In this document: one piece after another, positions 9,035 through 18,380 of the stretch | Layout: each line of letters starts with the position of its first letter | Numbering within the stretch: position 1 is the first letter of the stretch | Assembly: GCA_018265615.1 (NCBI GenBank) | Contig: JABLYX010000011.1 | Span: forward strand, 43,553-107,552 | Direction: 5' to 3' | Length of the DNA stretch: 64,000 nucleotides | Source: Lentisphaeria bacterium | GTDB taxonomy: Bacteria > Verrucomicrobiota > Lentisphaeria > Victivallales > Victivallaceae | The notes under the pieces: model-generated | Told to the model about the DNA's origin: nothing | Seen by the model: the letters and a program-made list of their open reading frames with translations, nothing else | The model's database searches: none | Made by a program: the position numbers and the translations under genes

Positions 9035-10162
9035 ATGGATGCGCTGCAGAAACTCATATATTTGGCGGACGACTCCCGCTACGATCTCGCATGTGCCTGC
9101 TCGGCAAGCGATAAGGAGCGGCGCAGGCGCAAGCTTGACGGGAGCTGGCTCTACCCGGTCCCGCTCGCGGCGGGCGGCTTCGGCATCATGATGAAGACGC
9201 TGATTTCGAACGTGTGTTCGAGCGACTGCCGTTACTGCCCGCTGCGCCATGACGGAAACGCCCGGCGCTGTACGCTGCTTCCGGACGAGGTCGCGAAGCT
9301 CTTCATGGATCACCTGAACCGGCAGTGGCTGCTCGGCATCTTCCTCTCCTCCGGCATCACCGGGACGCCGGACCGGACCATGGAGCGCCTGACCGCGGCG
9401 GCGGAGATATTGCGGAAGAAATACCGCTATCGCGGTTATATCCACCTGAAGGTCATCCCCGGCGCCTCCGAGGCGGCGATCACGCGGGCGCTGCAGCTCG
9501 CGAGCGCCGTTTCGCTGAACATCGAGACGCCCGGCGAGCGCTATTTCCGGCAGCTGTCGCAGTACAAGAATTTCGAGAACGACATCGTGAAACCGCTGCG
9601 CTTCCTTTCGGAACAGACGCAGAAGGGGAGCCCCTATTCGCGCGTCAGGTGCACGACGCAGTTCATCGTCGGCGCGGCGGATGAGAGCGACCGCGAGCTC
9701 GTGCGCTACACGGGCGCGGTCTACAGGCGCCTCCGGTTCGAGCGGGTCTATTTTTCGGCGTTCCAGCCGGGAACGGACATCCCGCTCGCCCCGCGGCCCG
9801 AGACGCTCGAGCTCGTGCTCTCCAACCACGACCGGCTGACCCGCGAGCACCGGCTCTACCAGGCGGATTTCCTCATGCGCCAGTACCGGTTCGACCCGGA
9901 GGAGATGGAGTTCGGTCCGGACGGGAACCTCGATCTTGCGCGCGATCCGAAGCGGAGCTGGGCCGACCGCCACCCCGAATTTTTCCCGGTGAAGATCAAC
10001 TGCGCGGACCGCGAAGCGCTGCTGCGGATTCCGTGCATCGGGCCGACCTTCGCGGACCGGATCATCAAAGAGCGGCGCAAGGCGAAGCTCTCGAACCTGC
10101 TCCGCATCGGCCTGGTCGGAAAACCTGCGCGGACCGCAGCCGAATATATCGATTTCTGTTGA
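9035..10162 (+). CDS. Radical SAM protein of the DNA modification/repair-linked type
   Basis: 375 residues. The radical SAM cluster motif is CSSDCRYC (C-x3-C-x2-C, about residues 61-68). The barrel follows (LSSGITGTPDRTMERL; HLKVIPGA; VSLNIETPGERYFR). The C-terminus has a helix-hairpin-helix (LLRIPCIGPTFADRIIKERR), implying DNA contact. This arrangement matches the family described as 'putative DNA modification/repair radical SAM protein', which is usually encoded beside a uracil-DNA-glycosylase-like partner. Here the next gene is a DUF2264 protein, so the partner is not adjacent. Reaction unknown. Confidence 0.85.
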   Translation: MDALQKLIYLADDSRYDLACACSASDKERRRRKLDGSWLYPVPLAAGGFGIMMKTLISNVCSSDCRYCPLRHDGNARRCTLLPDEVAKLFMDHLNRQWLLGIFLSSGITGTPDRTMERLTAAAEILRKKYRYRGYIHLKVIPGASEAAITRALQLASAVSLNIETPGERYFRQLSQYKNFENDIVKPLRFLSEQTQKGSPYSRVRCTTQFIVGAADESDRELVRYTGAVYRRLRFERVYFSAFQPGTDIPLAPRPETLELVLSNHDRLTREHRLYQADFLMRQYRFDPEEMEFGPDGNLDLARDPKRSWADRHPEFFPVKINCADREALLRIPCIGPTFADRIIKERRKAKLSNLLRIGLVGKPARTAAEYIDFC

Positions 10163-10182
10163 ACCCCTGAAAGGAAAAGCTT

Positions 10183-11322
10183 ATGAATCGCAGCAGCTTT
10201 CTTGCCACTCTCCTGCGCCTGGCGCGCCCGGTCCTCGAAGCCGGGGCGGCAGGCGCGCTCCGGGAAACCATGACGGTCGAAGGGCATCCCGAAGCCGACA
10301 TGAGTCCGTACACCTGTTTTGAAGCGGCGGGGCGGCTGCTCTGCGGCATTGCGCCGTGGCTCGAGCACGAGGCCGCGGATCCGGGGGAGGCGGCAGAACA
10401 GCATCGGGCGCGCGAGCTTGCGCGCGGGCTCATGGCCCGGCAGCTGGAGCCCGGCTCTCCCGATTACGGGCGCTTCGAAGCGCTGCTGCGGCCGTGCTGC
10501 CAGAACCTGGTGGACGCGGCCTTTCTCGCGCTCGGCGTGCTGCGCGCGCCGCGTGAACTCGGAGAAAAGCTTGATGCGCGCACCCGCGACAACCTGGTCC
10601 GGCTCCTGCGTTTCACGCGCGAAATCCGCCCGGCGGAGAACAACTGGCTGCTGTTCTCCGCCACGGTCGAGGGGGCGCTGAAGCTCCTGACCGGATCATA
10701 CGATAATATGCGGGTTGATTATGCGTTCCGGCAGTTCGAGGCATGGTATGCCGGGGACGGGATGTATCAGGACGGGCGCTCGTTTTCGCTGGATTACTAC
10801 AACAGCTTCGTGATTCATCCGATGCTGCTTGAATTGTGCGGCATGTTCCCGGAGCTGATTTCGCCGGAGGCGGCCTCACGGACGCTGGCGCGCTCGCTCC
10901 GGTACGGGGAGATCCTCGAACGCTCCGTTGCGCCGGACGGCAGTTTTTTCGCGGTCGGCCGCTCGATTGCCTACCGCTGCGGCGCGTTCCATTTGCTCGC
11001 TTTGCTCGCGCTGCGCGGGCAGCTGCCGGAACAGGTGGCGCCGGGGCAGGCGCGCACGGCGCTCGGCGCCGTGATCGGAAAAACGCTCGGGGACAATGCG
11101 TTCCGTCCGGACGGGTTCCTCCGGATCGGCCTCTTCGGCGGCCAGCCGGGACTGGGGGAACGCTATATCTCCACAGGGAGCCTTTACCTTGCCTCGACCG
11201 CGTTCCTGCCGCTCGGGCTCGCCGCTTCGGCGCCGTTCTGGACGGAGCCGGACCGGCCGTGGACCCAGAAGCGGCTGTGGAATGGGGAAAATCTCCCGGC
11301 GGATCACCGTCTGCAGGAGTGA
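10183..11322 (+). CDS. DUF2264 family protein
   Basis: 379 residues, no signal peptide seen. The sequence NNWLLFSATVEGALKLLTG, DYAFRQFEAWYAGDGMYQDGRSFSLDYYNSFVIHPM and FFAVGRSIAYRCGAFHLLA is typical of DUF2264, an alpha/alpha-barrel-like family often found in glycan-use loci. GAAAGGA precedes the ATG, 20 nt after the radical SAM stop, so the two may be co-transcribed. Shorter than many members, which carry an extra C-terminal beta region. Substrate unknown. Confidence 0.8.
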   Translation: MNRSSFLATLLRLARPVLEAGAAGALRETMTVEGHPEADMSPYTCFEAAGRLLCGIAPWLEHEAADPGEAAEQHRARELARGLMARQLEPGSPDYGRFEALLRPCCQNLVDAAFLALGVLRAPRELGEKLDARTRDNLVRLLRFTREIRPAENNWLLFSATVEGALKLLTGSYDNMRVDYAFRQFEAWYAGDGMYQDGRSFSLDYYNSFVIHPMLLELCGMFPELISPEAASRTLARSLRYGEILERSVAPDGSFFAVGRSIAYRCGAFHLLALLALRGQLPEQVAPGQARTALGAVIGKTLGDNAFRPDGFLRIGLFGGQPGLGERYISTGSLYLASTAFLPLGLAASAPFWTEPDRPWTQKRLWNGENLPADHRLQE

Positions 11323-11350
11323 ATTTCCTGCTGAATAATAAATTTTGGAT

Positions 11351-11379
11351 TTGCAATTTTGCGGTTGAGAGTGTATTAG
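11351..11379 (+). promoter_or_regulatory. Promoter of ppiC-like gene
   Basis: TTGCAA at 11351-11356, 17 nt, TATTAG at 11374-11379 in an AT-rich stretch. The leader to the ATG at 11479 is about 93 nt. Confidence 0.45.
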
Positions 11380-11478
11380 TGTAAAAACAGCCGGTGCAGG
11401 CGCGCCGGAAACCGTTAAGAGTATCTGCGGGAAGTGCTTTAGAGGAACTTCCCGGTTAAACAAGGAGAAAAAGGTAAG

Positions 11479-12648
11479 ATGGATAACAGCAGAATGATGG
11501 CGCTTTTTGTCGCCGGCAGTCTCGTCTGCGGCGGCTTTGCCGCGTTTGCGGCCGATGAAGCAGCAAAACCCGCTGAACCGGCGAAAAAGGCGGAAGCCCC
11601 GAAGCCGGCGGAAGCCCCGAAGCCGGCGGAAGCCCCGAAGCCGGCGGAGGATCCGTTTAGCGCGATTCCGCCGGTCCTTGCTGAAGTCGGCGGCGAGAAG
11701 ATCACGAAGGATATGGTTGTCGCACAGATGGTCGGCAGCCTTCCGGGCGGACAGCTCCCGCCGGGCGTGACGGCGGATCAGATCAAGCGCATGCTTCCGA
11801 ACATCGCCAAAAGCATGGTCCTCCAGAAAATCTTCGAGCTTGAACTTGCGAAAGCCGGGATCAAACCGAGCGTCGAGGCGACCAGGGCGAAGCTCAACGC
11901 CGAGATGAAGAAGATGGACAAGATGCGTCTCGCCGCCCTCACGCAGGATGCGCAGATGCAGGGCAAGACGCTTGACCAGTACATCGACGACATGGCGAAG
12001 AATCCGGCGTTCCAGCAGCAGATGGCCGGGCAGCTCTATCTCGAAGACAAGGTGCTGAAGGACCTGAAGTTCGACAAGACCATCGCTCCGGATGCCGCGC
12101 AGAAGTTCTATGACGCGAACAAGGATCAGTTCAAGGAAGAGGCCGACAAACCGGATCAGCTTCGCGCGTCGCACATCCTGATCACCCCCGAAGGCAAGGA
12201 TGCCGAAGCCGACAAGAAGGCGAAGGAGAAGGCGGAAACGCTGCTGAAGCAGCTGAAGGCGAAGCCGGAGCTCTTCGAAGAGCTCGCAAAGGAGAACAGC
12301 TCCTGCCCGAGCAGCGCGAACGGCGGCGACCTGAACGTCTTCTCGAAGGGCCAGATGGTTCCGGAATTCGAAAAGGCGACGCTGGCCCTCAAGGACGGCG
12401 AGATTTCGGCTGAGCCGGTCAAGACCCAGTTCGGCTACCACATCATCCGCCGCAACGCCCTGAAGACGGACGCCACCGTGGTTCCGTTCGAGAAGGCGAA
12501 GCAGAACATCGACCGTTATCTGCAGATGCAGAAGGACATGGAAGAGCAGCAGGCCCAGCAGAAGGCCGTCATGGATTACTTCGACAAGCTCGAGAAAGAG
12601 TATAAGGTGAAGTATCTCGTCGACGTCCCGGCTGATATGGGCAAGTAA
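11479..12648 (+). CDS. Secreted PpiC-type peptidyl-prolyl isomerase
   Basis: 389 residues. A signal peptide (about 1-25, ending AAFAAD) is followed by a low-complexity linker with KPAEAP repeats (about 27-57; the DNA shows near-perfect 18-bp repeats at about 11590-11648). A SurA-like N domain (about 60-220) leads to a parvulin rotamase domain (about 225-330) with LRASHILI, NGGDLNVFSKGQMVPEFEKA and TQFGYHIIRR. The C-terminal helix is charged. It probably folds exported proteins outside the inner membrane. The Ala/Pro linker may span peptidoglycan. AAGGAG precedes the start. A strong terminator follows. Confidence 0.92.
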   Translation: MDNSRMMALFVAGSLVCGGFAAFAADEAAKPAEPAKKAEAPKPAEAPKPAEAPKPAEDPFSAIPPVLAEVGGEKITKDMVVAQMVGSLPGGQLPPGVTADQIKRMLPNIAKSMVLQKIFELELAKAGIKPSVEATRAKLNAEMKKMDKMRLAALTQDAQMQGKTLDQYIDDMAKNPAFQQQMAGQLYLEDKVLKDLKFDKTIAPDAAQKFYDANKDQFKEEADKPDQLRASHILITPEGKDAEADKKAKEKAETLLKQLKAKPELFEELAKENSSCPSSANGGDLNVFSKGQMVPEFEKATLALKDGEISAEPVKTQFGYHIIRRNALKTDATVVPFEKAKQNIDRYLQMQKDMEEQQAQQKAVMDYFDKLEKEYKVKYLVDVPADMGK

Positions 12649-12670
12649 TCCGGGTCTTCCGGATTCCATG

Positions 12671-12706
12671 AAAAAACGCACCGTCGTCAAGGCGGTGCGT
12701 TTTTTT
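12671..12706. terminator. Bidirectional rho-independent terminator
   Basis: A perfect 13-bp stem, AAAAAACGCACCG with CGGTGCGTTTTTT, and a 9-nt loop. It has a T run on both strands, ending the ppiC gene (+) and the operon at 12775-16519 (-). Confidence 0.85.
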
Positions 12707-12733
12707 CTGTCCGTATGGCAAGCGGTGCGGTTC

Positions 12734-12762
12734 TTCCCGTCGGCGTTGAAAGCCGACGGGAA
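12734..12762. terminator. Second hairpin downstream of DUF1015 gene
   Basis: TTCCCGTCGGC, a 7-nt loop, and GCCGACGGGAA: an 11-bp perfect stem 13 nt after the DUF1015 stop. No T run follows, so it may protect the mRNA end or back up the terminator at 12671. Confidence 0.5.
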
Positions 12763-12774
12763 GCGCGGAGGCGG

Positions 12775-14007
12775 TCAGAAGTTGTGCGAGACGAGGCCGT
12801 CGCGCAGCTTCGGCTCGAACCAGGTTGATTTCGGCGGCATGATTTCGCCGGCGTCGGCAATGGCCATCAGCTGGTCAACGGTGGTGGCGTGCATGGAGAA
12901 GGCGATCGCATACTGCTTCGAATCGACGAGCTTCACGAGCTCCTTCGTGCCGCGGATTCCGCCGATGAAGTCGATCTCCCTGCTGGTGCGCGGATCGTCG
13001 ATCCCGAGCAGCGGCGCAAGCACGTTGTCCTGCAGGATGCTCACATCGAGCTGTTCGATGACGTTCAGTTTCGAGAGGTCGAATTTCGGCCTTGCGATGT
13101 ACCACTCATGCGCGAGGTAGAACTTGAATTCGCCCGGCTTCTCCACCTCTCCGTTTTCTGCGGGATTGACCTGGAATTTCTCGGAGAGCATGGTCAGGAA
13201 CACGGCCGGGGTATGGCCGTTCAGGGTGCGGACCGCACGGTTGTAAGGGAGGATCTTCAGTTGATCGGCCGGAAACGCGACGGTCAGGAAGTAATTGTAA
13301 TCCTCTCTGCCTGTGTGGTTCGGATTTTTCGGCGCGCATTCGGCCGCGGTGCGCGCGGCTGCGGCGCTGCGGTGATGGCCGTCGGCGATGTAGAAGACCG
13401 GAACCTCCCGGCGGAAGAGTTCCGAGAGCTTTTCGCTGGCCGCTTCGTCAATACGCCAGAGCGTGTGGCGGATGCCGTCCGGGGCGGTGAAGTTGAAGAG
13501 CGGCTCTTTGGCGAGCTCTTTTGCCACGACGGCGTCGATATCCGCCTTGCCGCGGTAGGTGAAGAAGGCCGGGCCGGTGTGGCTGCGCAGCTCCATCACG
13601 TGGCGGGTGCGGTCGTCTTCCTTGTCCTGCCGGGTCTTTTCATGCTTCTTGATGATCCCGGCCTTGTATTCGGCGGCGGATGCGGCTCCGATGATGCCGG
13701 TCTGAACCTGGTCGCCCATCTGCAATTGGTAGAGATAGAGGTGATTGCCCGGGTCGGCGGTCAGCGGGACCTCGCGGCAGAGCTTGCGGAACGCCTCGCC
13801 CGCCTGGCGGTAGACCTTTTCGTCATGCAGGTCGACGCCGTATTCCAGGTCGATTTCAGGGCGCGACACATGCAGGAAGCTGTACGGATTGTCCTTTGCG
13901 AGCTCTGCCGCCTCGCGGGTGTTTACGACGTCATACGGAACGGCGGCGACCATCGGCGCGCGCTCGACCGAGGGCAGCAGCCCGTGGAAAGGAAGAAGTT
14001 CAGCCAT
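12775..14007 (-). CDS. DUF1015 family protein
   Basis: 410 residues, cytoplasmic. Contains the DUF1015 hallmarks: VAAVPYDVVNT (about 20-30), KHEKTRQDKEDDR (about 120-133) and YIADGHHRSAAA (about 206-217). The family resembles ParB-like nucleotide-binding folds; no function is assumed here. It is the last gene of a minus-strand operon with the flippase-like and MTHFR-like genes, 39 nt downstream of the latter. Two hairpins end the transcript. Confidence 0.88.
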   Translation of the reverse strand: MAELLPFHGLLPSVERAPMVAAVPYDVVNTREAAELAKDNPYSFLHVSRPEIDLEYGVDLHDEKVYRQAGEAFRKLCREVPLTADPGNHLYLYQLQMGDQVQTGIIGAASAAEYKAGIIKKHEKTRQDKEDDRTRHVMELRSHTGPAFFTYRGKADIDAVVAKELAKEPLFNFTAPDGIRHTLWRIDEAASEKLSELFRREVPVFYIADGHHRSAAAARTAAECAPKNPNHTGREDYNYFLTVAFPADQLKILPYNRAVRTLNGHTPAVFLTMLSEKFQVNPAENGEVEKPGEFKFYLAHEWYIARPKFDLSKLNVIEQLDVSILQDNVLAPLLGIDDPRTSREIDFIGGIRGTKELVKLVDSKQYAIAFSMHATTVDQLMAIADAGEIMPPKSTWFEPKLRDGLVSHNF

Positions 14008-14046
14008 GTTCGGGTATCTCCTCTGTGTGTTGAACAGTCAATGGGT

Positions 14047-15468
14047 TTATTCGCTGCGCCCGGAGCCGAGAATGTCGTCCTCGAGCGTCTGCATCGATTC
14101 GTTCCAGTACGAGAGGCGCAGGATCCGGCTGTGGATGCACTCTCCCGGGGCTATTTCGCAGTTGCCGTATGGCTTCACGCCGCCGCAGGGGCCGTTCGGC
14201 AGCCGTTTCGGGCACCCCTCCGTGCAGACGAACTGTGTGCGCGGCAGCCGGCAATTCGAACAGCCGCGGCATGAGGCGAAGAGCCGTTTGAGCAGCCGCC
14301 CTGAATCCGCCCGCTGCTTATCCGCGTTCTCGAACAGGAAGCGGCGCAGCCGGAACGCGAATTTTTCGCCGGACGAAATTTCCGGCTCCCCGAAATCGCG
14401 CGCCACCGGCGTCTCTTCCTCCGGATACGCGCGCCGCAGCGTGTGGTCGTACAGATAGAAGCTGTTCGAGAAGGGCGACATCTCAGCGCGGGCGAGGTAG
14501 GAGTTGTACTCCTCCAGCCAGCTTTCGAAACTGTTGAACTCTTTGAGGGCGTTGCCGATGCGTTCGGCCGCGACCTTCGCGCGGCTCGGCGTCTCGGCCC
14601 CGGCCAGCTGGATCCCGCTGAAGCCGAGCAGCCGGCAGCCGGCAGCCTGGAGTTCGAGCCTGCGGTATTGGGCGGCTTCGAACTGCGTCAGCGAGTAGCG
14701 CAGCTCCTTTTCGAGGATCTTCCGGAAATCCGGAGAGATATTGATGCCCGGATACTCCCCCGCGAGGATCTTCTCAACGAGGTTCGGCGTCAGCAGCACG
14801 AGCCGCGCAATCATCGGATAGTAGAGGCTGCGTCCTGAAAAATACCAGCGCAGCGACTGAAGCTTCAGCATGTCCCATCCCGCCTGGGCGACGACGAACG
14901 ATGCGCCCGCATTCAGCTTTTTGACCAGCTTGAAGTACTGCCCCATCATCGTGTAGGGCGTGTAGGCGTACGGGTTGACCGTTCCGCCGAGGAAGAACGG
15001 CTGCGGCCGCGCCGCCAGGTCGCGGATGATTCCGACGCTCTCCGTGAAAACACGTTTGCGGCACTCCTTGAGCGTGTCGCCCGGAATACAGTTGCCGCTC
15101 ACGGGGACGATATTGAAGTTGCGGCTTTTCGCCGCCGCGTCTGCGAGCTGTTCGATCTCCTCCGGAGTCGTGTTGCGTCCGGACAGGTAGATTACGTGCC
15201 GGTCGCGGTTCTCCTCCTTGAGCGCATTCGCGTATTCGACCGCGCGCCAGGCGTCAAGGCTCAGGTAGCGGTCGGTTACGGCGAGCGCCGTGTTCACGTT
15301 CGAGACGGAGAGCACGGCCTCCTCCAGTGCGGCGAGCCGCTCGCCGGCCGCAATCGGGTCGTTCGACAGGCTCGGGGACGAGCTCTCCACCAGAAGGACG
15401 AATTCGCCGTTGCTGAGCGCGTCACGGAAACGGTTCGCGGGAACATTCTTCTCTGCGGGGTCACTCAT
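14047..15468 (-). CDS. Methylenetetrahydrofolate reductase-like protein with MTHFR_C zinc-finger domain
   Basis: 473 residues. The N-terminal about 310 residues form a MetF-like barrel (FVLLVESSSPS near the start; NIVPVSGN; PYTMMGQYFKLVKKLNAGASFVVAQ; LLGFSGIQLAG). The C-terminus (about 385-465) is Cys-rich: CRGCSNCRLPRTQFVCTEGC, then NGPCGG and a further Cys pair. This matches the MTHFR_C/MetV-type iron-sulfur or zinc domain that partners MetF in acetogens. Here both are one chain, suggesting a MetF-MetV fusion (inference). The gene starts 8 nt inside the end of the flippase-like gene, so translation is coupled. Confidence 0.82.
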   Translation of the reverse strand: MSDPAEKNVPANRFRDALSNGEFVLLVESSSPSLSNDPIAAGERLAALEEAVLSVSNVNTALAVTDRYLSLDAWRAVEYANALKEENRDRHVIYLSGRNTTPEEIEQLADAAAKSRNFNIVPVSGNCIPGDTLKECRKRVFTESVGIIRDLAARPQPFFLGGTVNPYAYTPYTMMGQYFKLVKKLNAGASFVVAQAGWDMLKLQSLRWYFSGRSLYYPMIARLVLLTPNLVEKILAGEYPGINISPDFRKILEKELRYSLTQFEAAQYRRLELQAAGCRLLGFSGIQLAGAETPSRAKVAAERIGNALKEFNSFESWLEEYNSYLARAEMSPFSNSFYLYDHTLRRAYPEEETPVARDFGEPEISSGEKFAFRLRRFLFENADKQRADSGRLLKRLFASCRGCSNCRLPRTQFVCTEGCPKRLPNGPCGGVKPYGNCEIAPGECIHSRILRLSYWNESMQTLEDDILGSGRSE

Positions 15469-16519
15469 GCGGTGTCTCCATCTCCTGCTTCAGCATCGCT
15501 TCCGTGGTTTTCCGGCCCGGGTCGAGCAGGAAGAACAGCCCGCCGAGCAGATTGTAGAACAGTACCATCCCGGTATAGAGCAGCTGCCCGGTTTTCGCGT
15601 CTCCGGCCGCGACGCCGCCGGCTGCGAGGATCGTGATGGTCACCACGTCGCGCCCGCCGATTCCGCCCGGAAACAGCGGGATGAGCCCCGCGATATTACC
15701 GATCGTGACCGCCGCGACCAGCGTGAGCACCGGGACCTCGATCCCGAGCCCGGCCAGCAGACAGCCGAAAGCCGCCACGGTCATCAGATGTACGAAAAAG
15801 ATGCTTATGACTGTGAGCAGCGTGAGCTCCTGCCACTGTTTTGCGTAGATGTCGGTGGCGTCGGTCAGGCGCGAAACCATGCCGTGTGTGATCCGGTCTC
15901 CCCAGTGCATGAGGCGCCCGAGGAGCGGCAGCTTCTCGATCCAGCGATGGAAGAAGATCACGCACGACGCCCCGAGCCCTGCGAGGCAGAGCGCCGCGAG
16001 CGCGAAGATGCAGAGCTCCCGCATTGCGTCATTCAAGGCGATCTGGGGCAGCTCGATCTTCATCAGCAGCGGCGCCGCGGGCACGAGCAGCGCGAGCGCC
16101 AGCGTGAAGAGCGCGATCATGCCGATGATGCGGTCCATGAGGATCGTGAACGCCCCCTCCACCCTGCTGCCCGCCTTTGAGCGCTTCGAGAGCACGCCCA
16201 TTTTGACGACGTCCCCGCCGATCGCCCCGCCGGGGATCACGAGCGAAAAGAAATATCCCTGCATGGTCAGCGAAAGCGCTTCGAACGGGGAGAGCTCCAC
16301 GTCGAGCATGCGGGTCAGCCGGAACCAGCGCCATGCGCATATGAGCATGTGGGCGAGGTAGATCGCGAGTGCGGGGACGAGCCATTTGTAGTCGAATGCC
16401 CTGAATCCTTCCGCGATTTCCGCCGGGTTGCGCAGCACGAGATAGGCGACGATCCCCCCCGCGATCGCGAGCTTGGCGAAGAACCAGAGAAACTTTTTCA
16501 GCTTTGCAAACGAACTCAT
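15461..16519 (-). CDS. Flippase-like integral membrane protein (LPG synthase TM/UPF0104 family)
   Basis: 352 residues with about eight membrane segments. Characteristic sequences are LRWF-like WRWFRLTRML, SLTMQGYFFSLVIPGGAIGGDVVKMG and GLIPLFPGGIGGRDVVTI, typical of the AglD/MprF-transmembrane family. Members are thought to move lipids or lipid-linked sugars, but there is no catalytic synthase domain here. First gene of the operon that continues with the MTHFR-like protein. AATGAGG lies upstream of the ATG. Confidence 0.85.
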   Translation of the reverse strand: MSSFAKLKKFLWFFAKLAIAGGIVAYLVLRNPAEIAEGFRAFDYKWLVPALAIYLAHMLICAWRWFRLTRMLDVELSPFEALSLTMQGYFFSLVIPGGAIGGDVVKMGVLSKRSKAGSRVEGAFTILMDRIIGMIALFTLALALLVPAAPLLMKIELPQIALNDAMRELCIFALAALCLAGLGASCVIFFHRWIEKLPLLGRLMHWGDRITHGMVSRLTDATDIYAKQWQELTLLTVISIFFVHLMTVAAFGCLLAGLGIEVPVLTLVAAVTIGNIAGLIPLFPGGIGGRDVVTITILAAGGVAAGDAKTGQLLYTGMVLFYNLLGGLFFLLDPGRKTTEAMLKQEMETPHE

Positions 16520-16632
16520 TTGAAAAAAACCTCATTGTATTGTCTATTAAAGTAGCACGGAAACCCTCGTTCGGCAATCGCCGGACAGTTCTATTTTCGG
16601 GGTTTTTCATTGCGGGAGAGGACGGGAATCAG

Positions 16633-17529
16633 ATGGAACGGCTGCCGGTTTCGCATTGTTTTTCATGGACTGCGGTTTCGGAGAAGGCGTGGGATTCGGT
16701 TTTTGCCGAATTCCGGGACAACGGCGCGGAGCGGCTGATCCTGGTCAGTTCCGTCGCTTCCCGGCTCGCGGAGGAGCCGGAGCTGAAGAAGCGCCTCCGT
16801 TCCCTGCTTGACCGCCACGGCATGCGGTTCGACGGCAGCCACGCGCCGTGGGGAAAAGCGTGGGATTTGAACGAAACCGATCCGGACGCGCGCAAGATCA
16901 TGCTGTGCAACCAGAAGCGCCTGATCGGCGAGGTCGGTGAGTTCGGCGTCGGGAACGTCGTGATCCACATCGGGGATTCAGTCTGCCGGCGGAGCGACGC
17001 GCCGCCGGTTCCGGTGCTGCGCGACCTCGCCGTCGCGGCGCTCGAGGAGCTGCTTCCGGCGGCGGAAAAGGCCGGGGTGGTCATTGCGATCGAGAATATC
17101 ATCGCGCCGACCGACACGGTCGAGGAGCTGCTTGCGGTCTTCGGGCGGATCGATTCGCCGTATCTCGGCTGCTGCTATGATTCCGGACACGAGAACGTCA
17201 TGACCCCGGCGCCCGGCAAGCGGCCGGAGATGCTGTGCGATTATATCCGCGACACGCTGTGGCACGGTGCGCCGCGGCTCCAGGAACGGATCCTTGAGCG
17301 GCTTCTGCCGTACATCGTCTGCTGTCATCTGCACGATAACGACGGCCTGAATGACGCGCATGCGCTGCCGGGGGACGGCACGGTCGACTGGGCGCGGACG
17401 GTTTCGCTGCTCAGGCGGTCGCCGCGGCTCGCGAGCGTGCAGAACGAGATGAATTGCATCGGCCACGGCATTTCGATCCGGCGGATGGTCGAGACGTATG
17501 AGAGGCTATGGAAAGGAGAAGGCATATGA
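16633..17529 (+). CDS. Sugar phosphate isomerase/epimerase-like TIM-barrel protein
   Basis: 298 residues of the xylose isomerase-like/AP endonuclease 2 superfamily. Metal-ligand-type motifs are VIAIENI, CYDSGHE (about 183-189) and CCHLHDNDG followed by HALPGDGTVDW. The ATG at 16633 follows GGGAGAGGACGGG; longer in-frame starts would run into the divergent promoter region. Its stop overlaps the start of the endonuclease IV gene (ATGA), so translation is coupled. The substrate cannot be told from sequence. Confidence 0.82.
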   Translation: MERLPVSHCFSWTAVSEKAWDSVFAEFRDNGAERLILVSSVASRLAEEPELKKRLRSLLDRHGMRFDGSHAPWGKAWDLNETDPDARKIMLCNQKRLIGEVGEFGVGNVVIHIGDSVCRRSDAPPVPVLRDLAVAALEELLPAAEKAGVVIAIENIIAPTDTVEELLAVFGRIDSPYLGCCYDSGHENVMTPAPGKRPEMLCDYIRDTLWHGAPRLQERILERLLPYIVCCHLHDNDGLNDAHALPGDGTVDWARTVSLLRRSPRLASVQNEMNCIGHGISIRRMVETYERLWKGEGI

Positions 17530-18374
17530 AATATATCGGAGCACATGTCAGCATTTCGGGCGGCGTGGAAAACGCCCCGCTCAACGCGCATGAACTCGGG
17601 GCGACCGCGTTCGCGATGTTCACGAAGAACCAGCGCCAGTGGAGCGCGCCGCCGCTGGCGGAGGAGTCGGTCGCGGCTTTCCGGGCGAACTGCGAAAAGT
17701 TCGGCTATCAGCCGGAATTCATCCTGCCGCACGACACCTACCTCATCAACCTCGGCCAGCCGGACCCGGAGAAGCGGAAGCGTTCGCTCGCGGCGTTCAT
17801 CGATGAACTCACGCGCTGCAGCGAGCTCGGGCTCGTGAAGCTGAACTTCCACCCCGGCAGCCATCTGAAGGAGGTCACGCTCGACGGGGAGCTCAGGCTC
17901 ATCGCGGAGAGCGTCCGCGAAGCGGTCGATGCGGTTCCGAACGTCTCCGCGGTCTTCGAGAATACCGCGGGGCAGGGGACCAACGTCGGTTACGAGTTCG
18001 GGCAGATCGCGACGATGCTCGAGCTCGTCGACCGGCCCGGGCGGGTCGGCGTCTGCCTCGACACCTGCCACACCTATGCGGCGGGGTACGACCTCAAGTC
18101 GCCGGAGGGGTATGACAGAACGTTCGAAGAGTTCGGCCGCCTGATCGGGTTCGAGTATCTGCAGGGCATGCACCTGAACGATTCGAAGAGTGTGCTCGGC
18201 GGCAAGCTCGACCGGCATAACAGCATCGGGGAAGGGGAACTCGGGCTCGATTTCTTCCGCCGCCTGATGCGGGATGAACGGTTCGACGGCATTCCGCTGA
18301 TCCTCGAAACCCCGAACGAGGAGATCTGGGCGAAGGAGATTGCGATGCTGAAGGAGTTCGCCGGGAATTCCTGA
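17526..18374 (+). CDS. nfo: Endonuclease IV (AP endonuclease)
   Basis: 282 residues, the usual length for the family. It cleaves DNA 5' to abasic sites in base excision repair and uses three zinc ions. Visible signatures are KYIGAHVSISGG at the start, FTKNQRQW, LPHDTYLINLG, NFHPGSH, VFENTAGQG, VCLDTCHTYAAGYD, MHLNDSK and RHNSIGEGELG. The ATG at 17526 follows AAAGGAG and overlaps the previous stop. Its partner gene is from the same fold superfamily. Confidence 0.95.
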   Translation: MKYIGAHVSISGGVENAPLNAHELGATAFAMFTKNQRQWSAPPLAEESVAAFRANCEKFGYQPEFILPHDTYLINLGQPDPEKRKRSLAAFIDELTRCSELGLVKLNFHPGSHLKEVTLDGELRLIAESVREAVDAVPNVSAVFENTAGQGTNVGYEFGQIATMLELVDRPGRVGVCLDTCHTYAAGYDLKSPEGYDRTFEEFGRLIGFEYLQGMHLNDSKSVLGGKLDRHNSIGEGELGLDFFRRLMRDERFDGIPLILETPNEEIWAKEIAMLKEFAGNS

Positions 18375-18380
18375 CGCGGA

